DNA of 35,962 nucleotides from Labilithrix sp. (lineage in GTDB: Bacteria; Myxococcota_A; Polyangia; Polyangiales; Polyangiaceae). Below, piece after piece: positions 11,201 to 17,059 of this stretch (positions are counted from its first letter, which is position 1; the number at the start of each line of letters is the position of its first letter). Under the pieces are notes generated by a model. It ran no database searches. It had not been told where the DNA came from and was given only the letters and a program-made list of their open reading frames with translations. Location of the stretch: NCBI GenBank assembly GCA_019637225.1, contig JAHBWC010000082.1, positions 1 through 35,962 on the forward strand, given 5' to 3'. The translations under genes were made by a program, and so were the position numbers.

Positions 11201-13872
11201 TCATGCGCCTCGGAGCGGTCGCCGAGGTAAACCTCGCGGATCTCCCGCGCGCCGCCGAGGCCTACGGCCGCGCGGCGGAGCAGGGAGGCGACGCTCCCGG
11301 CGTGCTCGTCGCGCTCGAGCGCGTTCACGGCGGGCTCGGCGACACGCGGGCGCTCGTCGACGTGCTCGAGCGGCGCATCGCGATCGAGACGGACGCCTCC
11401 GCGCAGGCCGACCTCTACCACCGCCTCGCGAGCCTGCAGATCGACGCGCTCGGGGACAAGGCGCAGGGACTCGCGACGCTCCGCCTCGCGGTGGAGCGCG
11501 TCGCCGACCACGCGCAGGCGCGGGAGGCGGTCGAGCGCCTGCTCTCCGACGACGCGCTCTTCGACGACGCCTTCGACACGCTCGAGGGCGTCTACCGCTC
11601 GACGAACCGCGGCGAAGACCTCGCGCGGCTCTACGAGCGGCGGGTCGACCGCGCCGACGGGACGCGCGCGCGGACGCGTGCGCGCCTCGACCTCGCGCGC
11701 GTACGCGAGAACGAGGCGAACGATGCGTCGGGCGCTCAGCGCGCCGTCGAGGCGGCGGTCATCGGAGACCCGACCGACGCCGACGCCCTCGCCGAGCTCG
11801 AGCGGCTCGCCGACAAGAACGGCGGGTGGCGCGAGGCGGCCGACGCGCTCGGCCGTGCGCTCGACGCGCAGGAGCGCGCGACGCCGGGCGCGAGCGGAGC
11901 CTCGGAGCTCTGGGCGCGCCTCGGCGGCTGGCACCGAGACAAGGTGGGCGACCCGCGCGCCGCCGAGGAAGCGTTCGGAAAGGCGCTCGACGCCGATCCG
12001 GAGAACGTCGAGCTCGTCCGCGCGCTCGAGGCGCTTCGCCGGGGACCGGGCCGCGAGCGCGATCGCGTCGCGACGCTCCGGCGCCTCGCCAAGCTGGAGG
12101 GCGAGCCCGATCGCAAGCGAGAGCTCGCGCGCGAGGCCGCGGAGCTCTCGGAGGTCACGCTCGCCGACGCGAAGCTCGCCGAGGAGGTCCTCCGCGAGCT
12201 CCTCGCCGAAAACGAAGCCGACGCCTGGGCCAACGGCGAGCTGACGCGCCTGCGCGAGAACGCCGGCGATCACGAGGAGGTCGTCGCGCTGCTCCTGAAG
12301 CGCGCCGAGGCCGATCCCGACGGCGAGCAGGCCCTCGGGCTACGCCACCGCGCCGCGGAGGTCGCCGAAGGGCGCCTCGGCGATCGCGATCGGGCCGTCG
12401 CGCTCTACGAGGAGATCCTCGAGCAAGAGCGCGGCGACGCGCGCGCCCACGAGCGCCTCCGCGCGCTCTACGCCGACCTCGGCAAGTACAACGAGCTCGC
12501 GCGGCTGCTCGCGACGCTCATCGATCTCGCCGAGGCGCCGGACGTGAGGTCGCTCCTCCGCGTCGATCTCGCGCGGCTCCAGCTCGAGAAGTTCGAGAAC
12601 GCGCGCGACGCCACCGACACGCTCCGCGCGATCCTCGACGAGGAGCCGGATCACGAGGAGGCGGCGCGCGTCCTCGGCGCGATCTTCGACAAGGGCGAGC
12701 AGCACGCCGAGCGAGCCGAGCTCCAGACGAGCCTCGTCGAGCGCGCGCGCGCACGCGGCGACGCGACGCTCGAGCTCTCGCGCATGGTCGAGCTCGGGGA
12801 GATCCTCGAGCTCCGGCTGAAGGACGGCCGGCGCGCGCTCGAGACGTACGACCAGATCCTCGAGCGCGATCCGCAGCACGGCGGAGCGCTCGAGGCGGTC
12901 GCCCGCCTCGCCGAAGAGCGCGCGGCGTGGGACAAGGCCGAGCGGGCGCTCGCGAGCCTCCTCGCGACGGCGAGCGGGGAGGGCGCCGTGGCGACGGCGC
13001 TGCGCCTCGCGAACGCGCGCAAGGAGCTCGGCGACGACGCGGGCGTGGAGGACGCGCTCAAGCGCGCGCTCGACGCCGATCCCTCGAACGCGGACGTCCG
13101 CGACCGCCTCGGCCAGCTCTACGAGCGGACGAAGAAGTGGGCGGAGCTCGCCGGTCTCCTCGCGTCGAACGCCGACGTCCTCGCCGCCGCGCACGGCGCC
13201 GGGGCCGCGGCGATCGAGGCTTCTCCGGTCGGCCGGGGATCGAATCCTCCCGGCGCCCTGGCCGCGAGCCCGCACGTCGTCGAGCAGGTGAAGCTCCTCC
13301 GGCGCGCCGCGGAGATCCACCTCGCCGAGCGGCGCGCGCCGGCGGACGCCGTGCCGGTCCTCGAGCGCGTGACCGAGCTCGTGCCGAACGATCGCGAGCT
13401 CTTGCTCCTCCTCTGCGACGCCTACAGCGCGTCGCAGAGGGAGCGTGACGCGACCGCGGTGCTCGAGAAGATCATCGCGTCGTTCGGCGGCAAGCGGACC
13501 AAGGAGCTTTCGGTCTATCACCACCGCCTCGGCCGCGCGCTCTCCGCGCTCGGCGAGAAGGACGTCGCGCTGACGCAGTTCGACCTGGCGTTCAAGATCG
13601 ATCCCGGCTCCGTCGAGGTGCTCCGCGACCTCGGCGTCCTCGCGATCGAGACGAGCGATCTCGAGCGCGCGCAGAAGACGTTCCGCGCGCTGCTCCTCCA
13701 GCGCCTCGACGCGCAGAGCGGCATCTCGAAGGGCGAGGTCTTCTGCTACCTCGGCGAGATCAGCATGAAGCAGGGCGACAAGGCCAAGGCCGTCCAGATG
13801 CTCGAGCGCGCCGTGGAGAACGAGCCGACGCTCGAGCGCGCGAAGGCGATGCTCTCCGAGCTGAAGGGGTGA
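2266..13872 (+). CDS. Giant tetratricopeptide-repeat protein (3868 aa)
   Basis: The 11.6-kb gene encodes 3868 residues made almost wholly of degenerate TPR-like helical hairpins. The recurring pattern is a W-x-x-L or LxxLYE helix followed by A-x-x-x-Y-x-x-x-L and a D-P-x-x-x-x-A turn. I estimate on the order of a hundred repeats but have not counted them. No catalytic domain, signal peptide or membrane helix is visible, so a cytoplasmic scaffold is the simplest reading. A Lys/Glu-rich low-complexity insert occupies about residues 183-211, and an Ala/Gly/Pro-rich linker lies near residues 3640-3670 before a last TPR block. The ATG at 2266 was chosen because the open frame further upstream lies antisense to the acyltransferase and lacks TPR character. 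The stop overlaps the ribosome site of the DUF374 acyltransferase gene, so the two are probably co-expressed. The function is unknown. Confidence 0.93.
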   Translation: MSANTIRNALGVLQDEPDNEQAWSELRSTLGYSTGQGSVDPGEMGATELASLLEAARRAHEMRREYEAVAELLEIEAALATGDREAELVEELARVRDDVLLDDAGALAAYRRVLALRPGDAGAEEAIERSEVKRGKWKDLAQKYFTEAKSANDPAFKSSLLVSAAEIAYRYARPELEARAREEAKKEEEESGPKSKRKGKKKDKGAAKDGKDPRRDLLEKIIGLLRDALVSDAKNRRAAILLERILGGEERWEELATALDGFAADVTAKDEKLAAYTRLARVLKKKIGAKDRAVTAYEKILDLSPGHPEATRALVDHFTEGEQWDHLVSLYDGQLQGGGVRPGQEVGVILQIAMVNWRMRQKADAAEPYFERLRKHEPAHPGMLDFFREWCVQKGEQTRLVQILTDAQRAMSDGPERAKLAGEIAQLAEEGANAQKAIEQWRTLLRSQPNNAEAREALKRLYRTSGSYNHLADLLRSELERVAPDDGATRLPVLREIAQIYRENIKSDSALVTVLSQIIALDAADADAVRELARVYEALGRWRDLLTTQMRLAELEPDQAVKAELYRAAGRRWLEQFSNVQNAVEAFEKLREAAPDDREAVEKLKELYGKRRAYRQLYELYDAESKRASGAERRELWVEMARMASDRLDRGADATRLYKLILADDPDDAAALDALEKQAERDKDFATVAEVLERRVQIADDPQARLGLLQKLGSVYSDRLQDHAGALRVWRRVLDLSPGQAKALRILRESYLAMADYDGLTELYASTSDWEGLAEVLSGTADRATETQAKVELSFRVAAIYEDKLGAPERAFRAYERVLSVKPDDERAAAALVPLYEREEKWARLPALYEVLLTHASDDAGRRALYGRLARVTGERLSDKTAAFRYAKKAYELAPAEAGALAALEEWARASGEWGGLAQAIQARLEALSSSGADSGDERRELRMKLAEVSAIHAGRPDDAVEAYKELIEANPEDEAAIAGLDRLLRSSPDRQGDLRWLFRLRVNRAEGRAATPLLAEWALLEEEAFGEAAKATEIYKELLGIDPEHVVSLRALSRLLLAAGDAAGAAATLQRERDLEQGDRRVARELDLARLFLGPLKDPREALACAKRALETAESASDAHAQAIALVEELMPLSETRKDAAILLETAYAAAGQFEKQGDVLAVLIATAPSKQDRLALHLRLAAVKQNLGDRLAAFEVLAKAALDYPSELDLWDRLAVLANKTGRTQQFVETIAQALPETGTSGLPPHVEMDLAERAATLYDENLGEIDRATPYLERILAHDAGNDRAFLRLKQILTTRERWRDLEALYERMLAATESPERRTDLLAEVAIIAEEITGDSPKAIQYYERILEIEPGHEQAIFALDKLYAAFERWQDLADLLRRRIELAGSTAGGQLRLRLGTLLFVRLADPKGALDQLEEVVLADASNREARELVEKCLEHAELRQRSAIILEGVYSDREEIRDLVRVLEIRLEFVADDVERRELLRRVAELRDERLTDDAGSFETYARLLPLSPGDVEARQRYLEIARRMGRLEDAAEVLLATAKNAEAPQPRAEILGDVAKIHEDAGQVERSEGVYRQVLELAPEDPSIALPATRALERIYVAGGKNRELADVLRAQVKLEEHTDVRRELLGRLGTLAEEALSDDAAAIAAWKERLDDDPADEEALASLDRLYERAGDHRSLVEVLRKREENADDAEKRKVLMGRAAKTLETLGEVDEAILAYRAVLDDFGADRKVLGALASLYEKAERARDLSETLEADLALAVEPLDRIELLTRMGDVRRKSLGEIAEAIEAYRQALTIDPATAPAREALEALLGDEGARVEAAEILRPLYESSGADDKLLRVLDIQIEEETGLDARLELYARAASVSEGLASSRTADAGGDLARAFAYASRGLRDAAAEPSVDDWIARAERLVERTGSWADLVELYRSVAPDVLDEDKQVSVLLRIAELARTKLADPALAKQCHRRALELRPDETRALEALESLHEEAGEHEHLIDVLKRRAEIAESDDDKRVILYKQAKTCDDALGDRDRAIGVYEQIVELGLDAPAVLALERLYAASSRWGDLVALHERELGVDETSSERRATLYHALGRVFEKELSESERAFEAWGEALRVDPTHDATVASLEQIVLDRATGDREQAARAAEMLEAVYLTRLDWRKVMGAVEARLEGSQDPDERRELLRRLAKLHEEQEENYRAALDVMAKLLAEDVTDESTWAELERLARVASAEDRLAEIFAAELEKVSADEPATARLAFRTGELYEALGAQRRVSDAAEGAHAGQKETNRALQFYRRAYQFAPEDEQQAFQAIDRLLAAAKRPAERVALYRDALEYRTDVVDRVATLHTIAKIEEEEVGEDDEAIVTFRNILDVDETDATALDALGRLYTRREKWRDLGDLHRRRAEQSALPEEEAKWRLSLATVLDGKLEDTAGALDELESVLELVTPRVSETGEPSPSWAGAVQALESMLSREDYRPRVVELLRPIYEQADDWQKLVEIARHRYEIAGSPNEKVSVLRDTARLLEERGNDLVRAFDCLKEAFTIDPDDGDTREELDRVAVATSRWDDLADAYEQGIEKLDGIGRRELLEALAKLHDKRRDDPRKALAAWERLFSLDESDARPLDEMDQLATLLSDWPTLVRVLAKRAELTNDDEERASLWRRIGEARRDMLEDQQGSIDAYERALELEPESAWTLDNLIPLYEERNDAARLVDLYRRRVDLCAEYDPDGITDDRDLKHRLLLDAARCYEVGLQDRREAVALLGQALATKPNDPEVMKRLSDLYEAERMWPELLDNLRAEVELAADSAAKVETTKRIGRLLATELDDHGKALEAYREVLAAGYDEDAARAVRQIGETRDELRREAAGVLEPVLAGAGKHEELADALEMRLRAESEPLDRAGTLRAIAKVVEDSLRDLPRAEDALLRALGEQPDDAALHAEIERVAGLIGKDGWSRYADTLGERSASIFDAKITADLFMRLGAVAEVNLADLPRAAEAYGRAAEQGGDAPGVLVALERVHGGLGDTRALVDVLERRIAIETDASAQADLYHRLASLQIDALGDKAQGLATLRLAVERVADHAQAREAVERLLSDDALFDDAFDTLEGVYRSTNRGEDLARLYERRVDRADGTRARTRARLDLARVRENEANDASGAQRAVEAAVIGDPTDADALAELERLADKNGGWREAADALGRALDAQERATPGASGASELWARLGGWHRDKVGDPRAAEEAFGKALDADPENVELVRALEALRRGPGRERDRVATLRRLAKLEGEPDRKRELAREAAELSEVTLADAKLAEEVLRELLAENEADAWANGELTRLRENAGDHEEVVALLLKRAEADPDGEQALGLRHRAAEVAEGRLGDRDRAVALYEEILEQERGDARAHERLRALYADLGKYNELARLLATLIDLAEAPDVRSLLRVDLARLQLEKFENARDATDTLRAILDEEPDHEEAARVLGAIFDKGEQHAERAELQTSLVERARARGDATLELSRMVELGEILELRLKDGRRALETYDQILERDPQHGGALEAVARLAEERAAWDKAERALASLLATASGEGAVATALRLANARKELGDDAGVEDALKRALDADPSNADVRDRLGQLYERTKKWAELAGLLASNADVLAAAHGAGAAAIEASPVGRGSNPPGALAASPHVVEQVKLLRRAAEIHLAERRAPADAVPVLERVTELVPNDRELLLLLCDAYSASQRERDATAVLEKIIASFGGKRTKELSVYHHRLGRALSALGEKDVALTQFDLAFKIDPGSVEVLRDLGVLAIETSDLERAQKTFRALLLQRLDAQSGISKGEVFCYLGEISMKQGDKAKAVQMLERAVENEPTLERAKAMLSELKG

Positions 13873-13882
13873 GGAGGCGCGC

Positions 13883-14614
13883 GTGATCGCCGCGTCGGCG
13901 CGCGCGCTCCTCGGCGTCGTCCTCGGGGTGGTCGCGCGCCTCTGGCTCGGGACGCTGCGCCTCGAGCTCGAGGTGCATCCGTCGCTCGCGGCGCTCGAAG
14001 ATCGCCCGTGGGTGCTCGCGTTCCTCCACGGCAAGCAGTGGCCGCTGCTCGCGTGGCGCCGGCGGCGCCCCACCGTCGTGATGGTGAGCCTCTCGAAGGA
14101 CGGCGCGATCCAGAGCCGTGCCCTGGCGGTCCTCGGCTTCCGCGTCGTCCGCGGCTCGAGCTCGAGAGGAGGCGCGCGCGGGCTCGCCGCGCTCGTGCGA
14201 GAGCTCAAGCGCGGTGGCCGTGACGCGGCCTTCGCCGTCGACGGGCCGCGCGGCCCCTACGGCGTCCCGAAGCCGGGCGTCCTCGTCGCGGCACGCGCCG
14301 CCGGGGCGATCGTCGTTCCGATGGGGAGCGCCGTCCGCGGTGCGAAGATCTTTGCGCGGGCGTGGGATCGGTTCGCGCTCGCATGGCCGTTCGCGCGGGT
14401 CAGCGTCGTCCTCGGGGCGCCGCTCGAGCTCGGGACGGACGAGGCCGGAGTAGGCAAATTGGCGACCTCGATCGCCGCCGCGAACGACGCAGCCGAGGCG
14501 ATGTTGGCCCGTCCGCGCGCGGACATGGTACGTTTTTCGACGTCTTCAGCTCGCTTGTCACGTTCGCACGGAGACGTGGGGTCCGATCCGCGAGCCCGAT
14601 CTCGCAGCGTTTGA
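13883..14614 (+). CDS. DUF374-family lysophospholipid acyltransferase-like protein
   Basis: The 243-residue protein matches the DUF374 group of the LPLAT acyltransferase superfamily. Visible landmarks are a His in AFLHGKQWPLL (about 46-56), the SKDG block (71-74), VRGSSSRGG (89-97) and the hallmark DGPRGP (120-125) followed by PKPGVLVAA. A hydrophobic N-terminal segment at about residues 5-24 probably anchors it at the inner membrane. The start is GTG at 13883, preceded by GAGGAGG at 13871-13877, which overlaps the stop of the giant TPR gene. The last 30 or so residues are Arg/Ser-rich and look like a poorly conserved tail. Family members are thought to acylate lipid A precursors or phospholipids, but the substrate is not established. 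A physical link to the TPR scaffold is a reasonable inference from the coupling. Confidence 0.85.
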   Translation: MIAASARALLGVVLGVVARLWLGTLRLELEVHPSLAALEDRPWVLAFLHGKQWPLLAWRRRRPTVVMVSLSKDGAIQSRALAVLGFRVVRGSSSRGGARGLAALVRELKRGGRDAAFAVDGPRGPYGVPKPGVLVAARAAGAIVVPMGSAVRGAKIFARAWDRFALAWPFARVSVVLGAPLELGTDEAGVGKLATSIAAANDAAEAMLARPRADMVRFSTSSARLSRSHGDVGSDPRARSRSV

Positions 14615-14700
14615 ATGCAAATGGGTCGAGCTCGGTCCAACACCTTGGGGCCCACGTCTGCCCTTGCTTTGCCCGCCTGGAGCGGGAGGGAGAATCCAGC

Positions 14701-15522
14701 ATGAGCCGCGTCTCGAGTCTCGTCTTCGGAACGGTCGTCGTCGGCATCGTCGCATCGGTCGCGGGCTGCCAGGTCCAGGCCTCGGTCAAGACCAAGACTC
14801 GTTACACGGAGACCAACGTGGTCCGGGAGGACACGGCGGACTGGGGCGGCGGACCGATCGAAGTGAAGATCGAGGGCGTCGGCATCTCGCTCAACGGCGG
14901 CGTCACGGTCACCGCCGATCCGAACGCGACGAAGGTGCGGGCGACGGCGCGCATGCTGGCGATGGCGTTCTCGGAGGAGAAGGCGAACGCCGATCTGTCG
15001 ATCGCCGAGGCGAAGAACAGCTTCACGCTGACGAACTCCGGCGGCGGCGTCACGGTGTCCTGCGGGCACGGCGGCTCGCACGGCAGCTCGAACGGGGGCG
15101 AGTCGGGCTGCGAGCTCGTCGAGGTCGTCGTCCCGACCGGCTCCGACACGCAGAAGCTCGATCTGAAGGTCCTCTCGGGCAACGGCACGCTCACGCTGCA
15201 GCTCTCGGCGGCGACGCTCTCGAACCTCGGCACGAACTCGAACGGCGGCCTCACGAACGCCGACGTCCCGGCGACGCAGGGCGCGACCGTCTCGCTCGTG
15301 TCGGAGAAGGCGGACGACATCGCCGTGAAGCTGCCGGCCGACTTCGCCGCCGACGAGGTCATCCTCCAGGCCGACGCCGACAAGATCGAGCTCGGTCCGT
15401 TCTCGGACATCAAGGAAGGCGCCGGCGCGGGCGGACGCGGCCAGGCGGGCAGCGGCCTCGCGCTCCTGAAGCTCACCTCGAAGGACTTCGCCGGGAGCAC
15501 GGGCGCGATCACGCTGCGCTGA
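14701..15522 (+). CDS. Predicted lipoprotein of unknown function
   Basis: The 273-residue protein begins with a lipoprotein signal: a short hydrophobic run ending in the lipobox SVAGC, with Cys23 as the expected lipidated residue. The mature part is rich in Gly, Ser, Thr and Ala with alternating beta-strand-like segments such as IEVKIEGVGISLNGGVTVTA. This resembles right-handed beta-helix or DUF4097-type secreted proteins, but I do not recognise a definite family. A Gly/Ser/His loop between two cysteines at about residues 120-138 could be closed by a disulfide. The start is supported by a strong GGGAGG site at 14684-14689, about 11 bases before the ATG. It lies 86 bp downstream of the DUF374 gene and may have its own promoter. 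Confidence 0.8.
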   Translation: MSRVSSLVFGTVVVGIVASVAGCQVQASVKTKTRYTETNVVREDTADWGGGPIEVKIEGVGISLNGGVTVTADPNATKVRATARMLAMAFSEEKANADLSIAEAKNSFTLTNSGGGVTVSCGHGGSHGSSNGGESGCELVEVVVPTGSDTQKLDLKVLSGNGTLTLQLSAATLSNLGTNSNGGLTNADVPATQGATVSLVSEKADDIAVKLPADFAADEVILQADADKIELGPFSDIKEGAGAGGRGQAGSGLALLKLTSKDFAGSTGAITLR

Positions 15523-15554
15523 TCGCCCCGCGTCCCGGACGTCCTCGTAGAGCG

Positions 15555-15571
15555 CGCCGCGCGGAGCGGCG
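15555..15571. terminator. Hairpin between the convergent lipoprotein and ridA genes
   Basis: CGCCGC at 15555-15560 and GCGGCG at 15566-15571 form a perfect 6-bp stem with a 5-base loop. It sits in the 55-bp space between two convergent genes, where a shared terminator is expected. There is no T-tract on either side, so intrinsic termination is not certain. Confidence 0.35.
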
Positions 15572-15577
15572 TCCCGG

Positions 15578-15958
15578 TCAGCCGCGCTTCTTGGCGATCG
15601 CGTCGATCTCGACGCGGGCGCCCTTCGGGAGCGCGGAGACCTGGATCGTCGCGCGCGCCGGCGGGGCCGACGTGAAGCGCTTGGCGTACGTGGCGTTGAC
15701 CGCCTGGAAGTCGCCGAGGTCGAGGAGGTAGATCGTCGTCTTGACGACGTCGGCGAACGAGCAGCCCGCGGCCTCGAGCACGGCGGCCAGGTTGTCGAGC
15801 ACGCGGTCGGTCTCGGTCGCGATGTCGCCCTGGACGAGCTCGCCCGTCTTCGGATCGATCGGGACCTGGCCGCTCAAGAAGACGAAGTCGCCCGCGTCGA
15901 TGGCCTGCGAGTAGGGACCGATGGCGGCGGGGGCCGAGAGTGAGTTGACGGGCTTCAT
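15578..15958 (-). CDS. ridA: RidA family reactive enamine/imine deaminase
   Basis: The 126-residue protein has the normal length of a RidA (YjgF/YER057c/UK114) subunit. These are trimeric cytosolic enzymes that hydrolyse 2-aminoacrylate and related enamines released by PLP enzymes. The active-site set is present: Tyr16 in GPYSQAI, Arg102 in PARATIQVSALPKGARVEI, and Glu117, matching the catalytic Tyr, Arg and Glu of E. coli RidA. The ATG at 15958 was chosen because homologs begin about 10-15 residues before GPYSQA. There is no clear Shine-Dalgarno sequence. A TAGAGT hexamer lies 7 bases upstream of the start, suggesting a leaderless transcript. It is followed on the same side of the cluster by recR, ybaB and dnaX upstream. 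Confidence 0.93.
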   Translation of the reverse strand: MKPVNSLSAPAAIGPYSQAIDAGDFVFLSGQVPIDPKTGELVQGDIATETDRVLDNLAAVLEAAGCSFADVVKTTIYLLDLGDFQAVNATYAKRFTSAPPARATIQVSALPKGARVEIDAIAKKRG

Positions 15959-15965
15959 GCGGAGC

Positions 15966-15971
15966 ACTCTA
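15966..15971 (-). promoter_or_regulatory. Candidate -10 element of ridA (leaderless start)
   Basis: On the minus strand TTCTAGAGT ends 7 bases before the ridA ATG, with TAGAGT as the hexamer. At this distance transcription would begin at or next to the start codon, which fits the lack of a ribosome-binding site. No good -35 match was found. Confidence 0.3.
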
Positions 15972-16046
15972 GAACGCCTTTCACCCGCTTCGCACTCGCC
16001 GAATCGGGCTCGCCGACACGGCGAGTGACGCGCCTCCGCGCCGCGG

Positions 16047-16658
16047 TCAGAGCGCCTGGCGGCCCGCGAGCGCCCGACCCATCGTGATCGGGTCGGCGTA
16101 CTCGAGGTCGCCGCCGTGCGGCACACCGCTCGCGATCCGCGTCATCTTGACCCCCGCGGGGCCGAGCTCGCGCTTCAAGAGCAGCGCCGTCGCCTCGCCG
16201 TCGACGCTGGGCGGCGTGGCGACGATCACCTCGGTGACGCCCTCGTCGCGGATGCGGCCGAGGAGGCGCGGGAGCGGGAGCTCCTCGGGGCCGATCCCCT
16301 CGAGCGGCGACAGCAGCCGGCCGAGGACGAAGTAGCGGCCGCGCATCGCGCCCGTGCGCTCGATCGCCTGGAGGTCGTGGACCCGCCCGACGATGCAGAG
16401 CAGCTTCGTGTCGCGCCGCTCGTCCTTGCAGATCGCGCAGACCGGCGCGTCCTCGCCTGCGACGACGTCGGCGATGTTCCCGCACCGGGAGCAAGGCCGA
16501 AGCTCGTCGTGGAGCGTCGCGAGCTCGGCGCCGAGGTCCTTCGCGATCTCGGCGTCGGCCGTGAGGAGGTGAAGGACGTAGCGCTGCGCGGTCTTCTCTC
16601 CGACGCCGGGGAGGCGCGAGAGGAGGGTGACCAGCTTCTTGACCTTCGGGGACTGCAT
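16047..16658 (-). CDS. recR: Recombination mediator protein RecR
   Basis: The 203-residue protein has the standard RecR length and domain order. A helix-hairpin-helix segment lies at about 14-31 (SRLPGVGEKTAQRYVLHLL). A four-Cys zinc finger follows with Cys56, Cys59, Cys74 and Cys77, then a Toprim domain from about 82 to 180 and a C-terminal Walker-B-like region (GVPHGGDLEYAD). RecR works with RecO, and with RecF where present, to load RecA on SSB-coated single-stranded gaps. It is downstream of dnaX and ybaB on the same strand, the conserved bacterial order, separated from ybaB by 73 bp that contain a hairpin. All recognisable functional residues are present. Confidence 0.96.
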   Translation of the reverse strand: MQSPKVKKLVTLLSRLPGVGEKTAQRYVLHLLTADAEIAKDLGAELATLHDELRPCSRCGNIADVVAGEDAPVCAICKDERRDTKLLCIVGRVHDLQAIERTGAMRGRYFVLGRLLSPLEGIGPEELPLPRLLGRIRDEGVTEVIVATPPSVDGEATALLLKRELGPAGVKMTRIASGVPHGGDLEYADPITMGRALAGRQAL

Positions 16659-16701
16659 CGTCGCGCCTGCGCCGATCGCGAGACGGTCTCGTTTCCGTTG
16701 G

Positions 16702-16719
16702 CGAGCCCTTACGGGCTCG
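16702..16719. repeat. Hairpin in the ybaB-recR gap
   Basis: CGAGCCC (16702-16708) and GGGCTCG (16713-16719) form a perfect 7-bp stem with a TTAC loop. Read in the direction of the operon it follows the ybaB stop by 12 bases. It lacks a trailing U-tract, so it could be a partial attenuator or a transcript-processing site that lowers recR relative to dnaX and ybaB. That role is inferred. Confidence 0.45.
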
Positions 16720-16731
16720 GACCAGGCAAAA

Positions 16732-17055
16732 CTAGACCATTCCGGGGATCTTCACGCCGTTGGTGACCTTCTCGATCTCGGTCTCCATCGCCTTGTCGGC
16801 CTGCTCGAGGCCGGAGTTGACCGCGGCGACGACGCCGTCGAGCGCGAGCTCGAGGCCTTCGCTCTTCAAGAACTCCGGGTCGATCTCGATCTTGGCGACC
16901 TTGCCGGCGTACGTCACCGTCGCCTTCACCTTGTCGCCGACCGCCGTCGCGACGATCTCCTTGTCGGCGAGCTCCTTCTTGGTCTGCTCGACCTTGCGCT
17001 GAAGGCGCGCCGCCTGGCGCATGAGCTCGTTCATTCCACCGCGAAACTGGGCCAT
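16732..17055 (-). CDS. YbaB/EbfC family nucleoid-associated protein
   Basis: The 107-residue protein is the expected size for YbaB/EbfC. It begins MAQFRGGMNELMRQAARLQR, continues with a helical coiled segment, then the beta core with VGDKVKATVTYAGKVAKIEI, and ends with the typical GVKIPGM tail. Family members are homodimers that bind DNA and coat the nucleoid. The AGGAGG ribosome site overlaps the last codons of dnaX, and only four bases separate the dnaX stop from this start, so translation is probably coupled. Its place between dnaX and recR is the classic arrangement. Confidence 0.95.
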   Translation of the reverse strand: MAQFRGGMNELMRQAARLQRKVEQTKKELADKEIVATAVGDKVKATVTYAGKVAKIEIDPEFLKSEGLELALDGVVAAVNSGLEQADKAMETEIEKVTNGVKIPGMV

Positions 17056-17059
17056 CTCG

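Noticed and set aside
5665..12273. A 2202-codon open frame on the minus strand opposite the giant TPR gene
   Set aside because: It is a mirror of the plus-strand codon bias. The translation is dominated by repeated Arg, Leu, Glu, Val and Asp with no recognisable domain, while the plus frame shows clear TPR periodicity.
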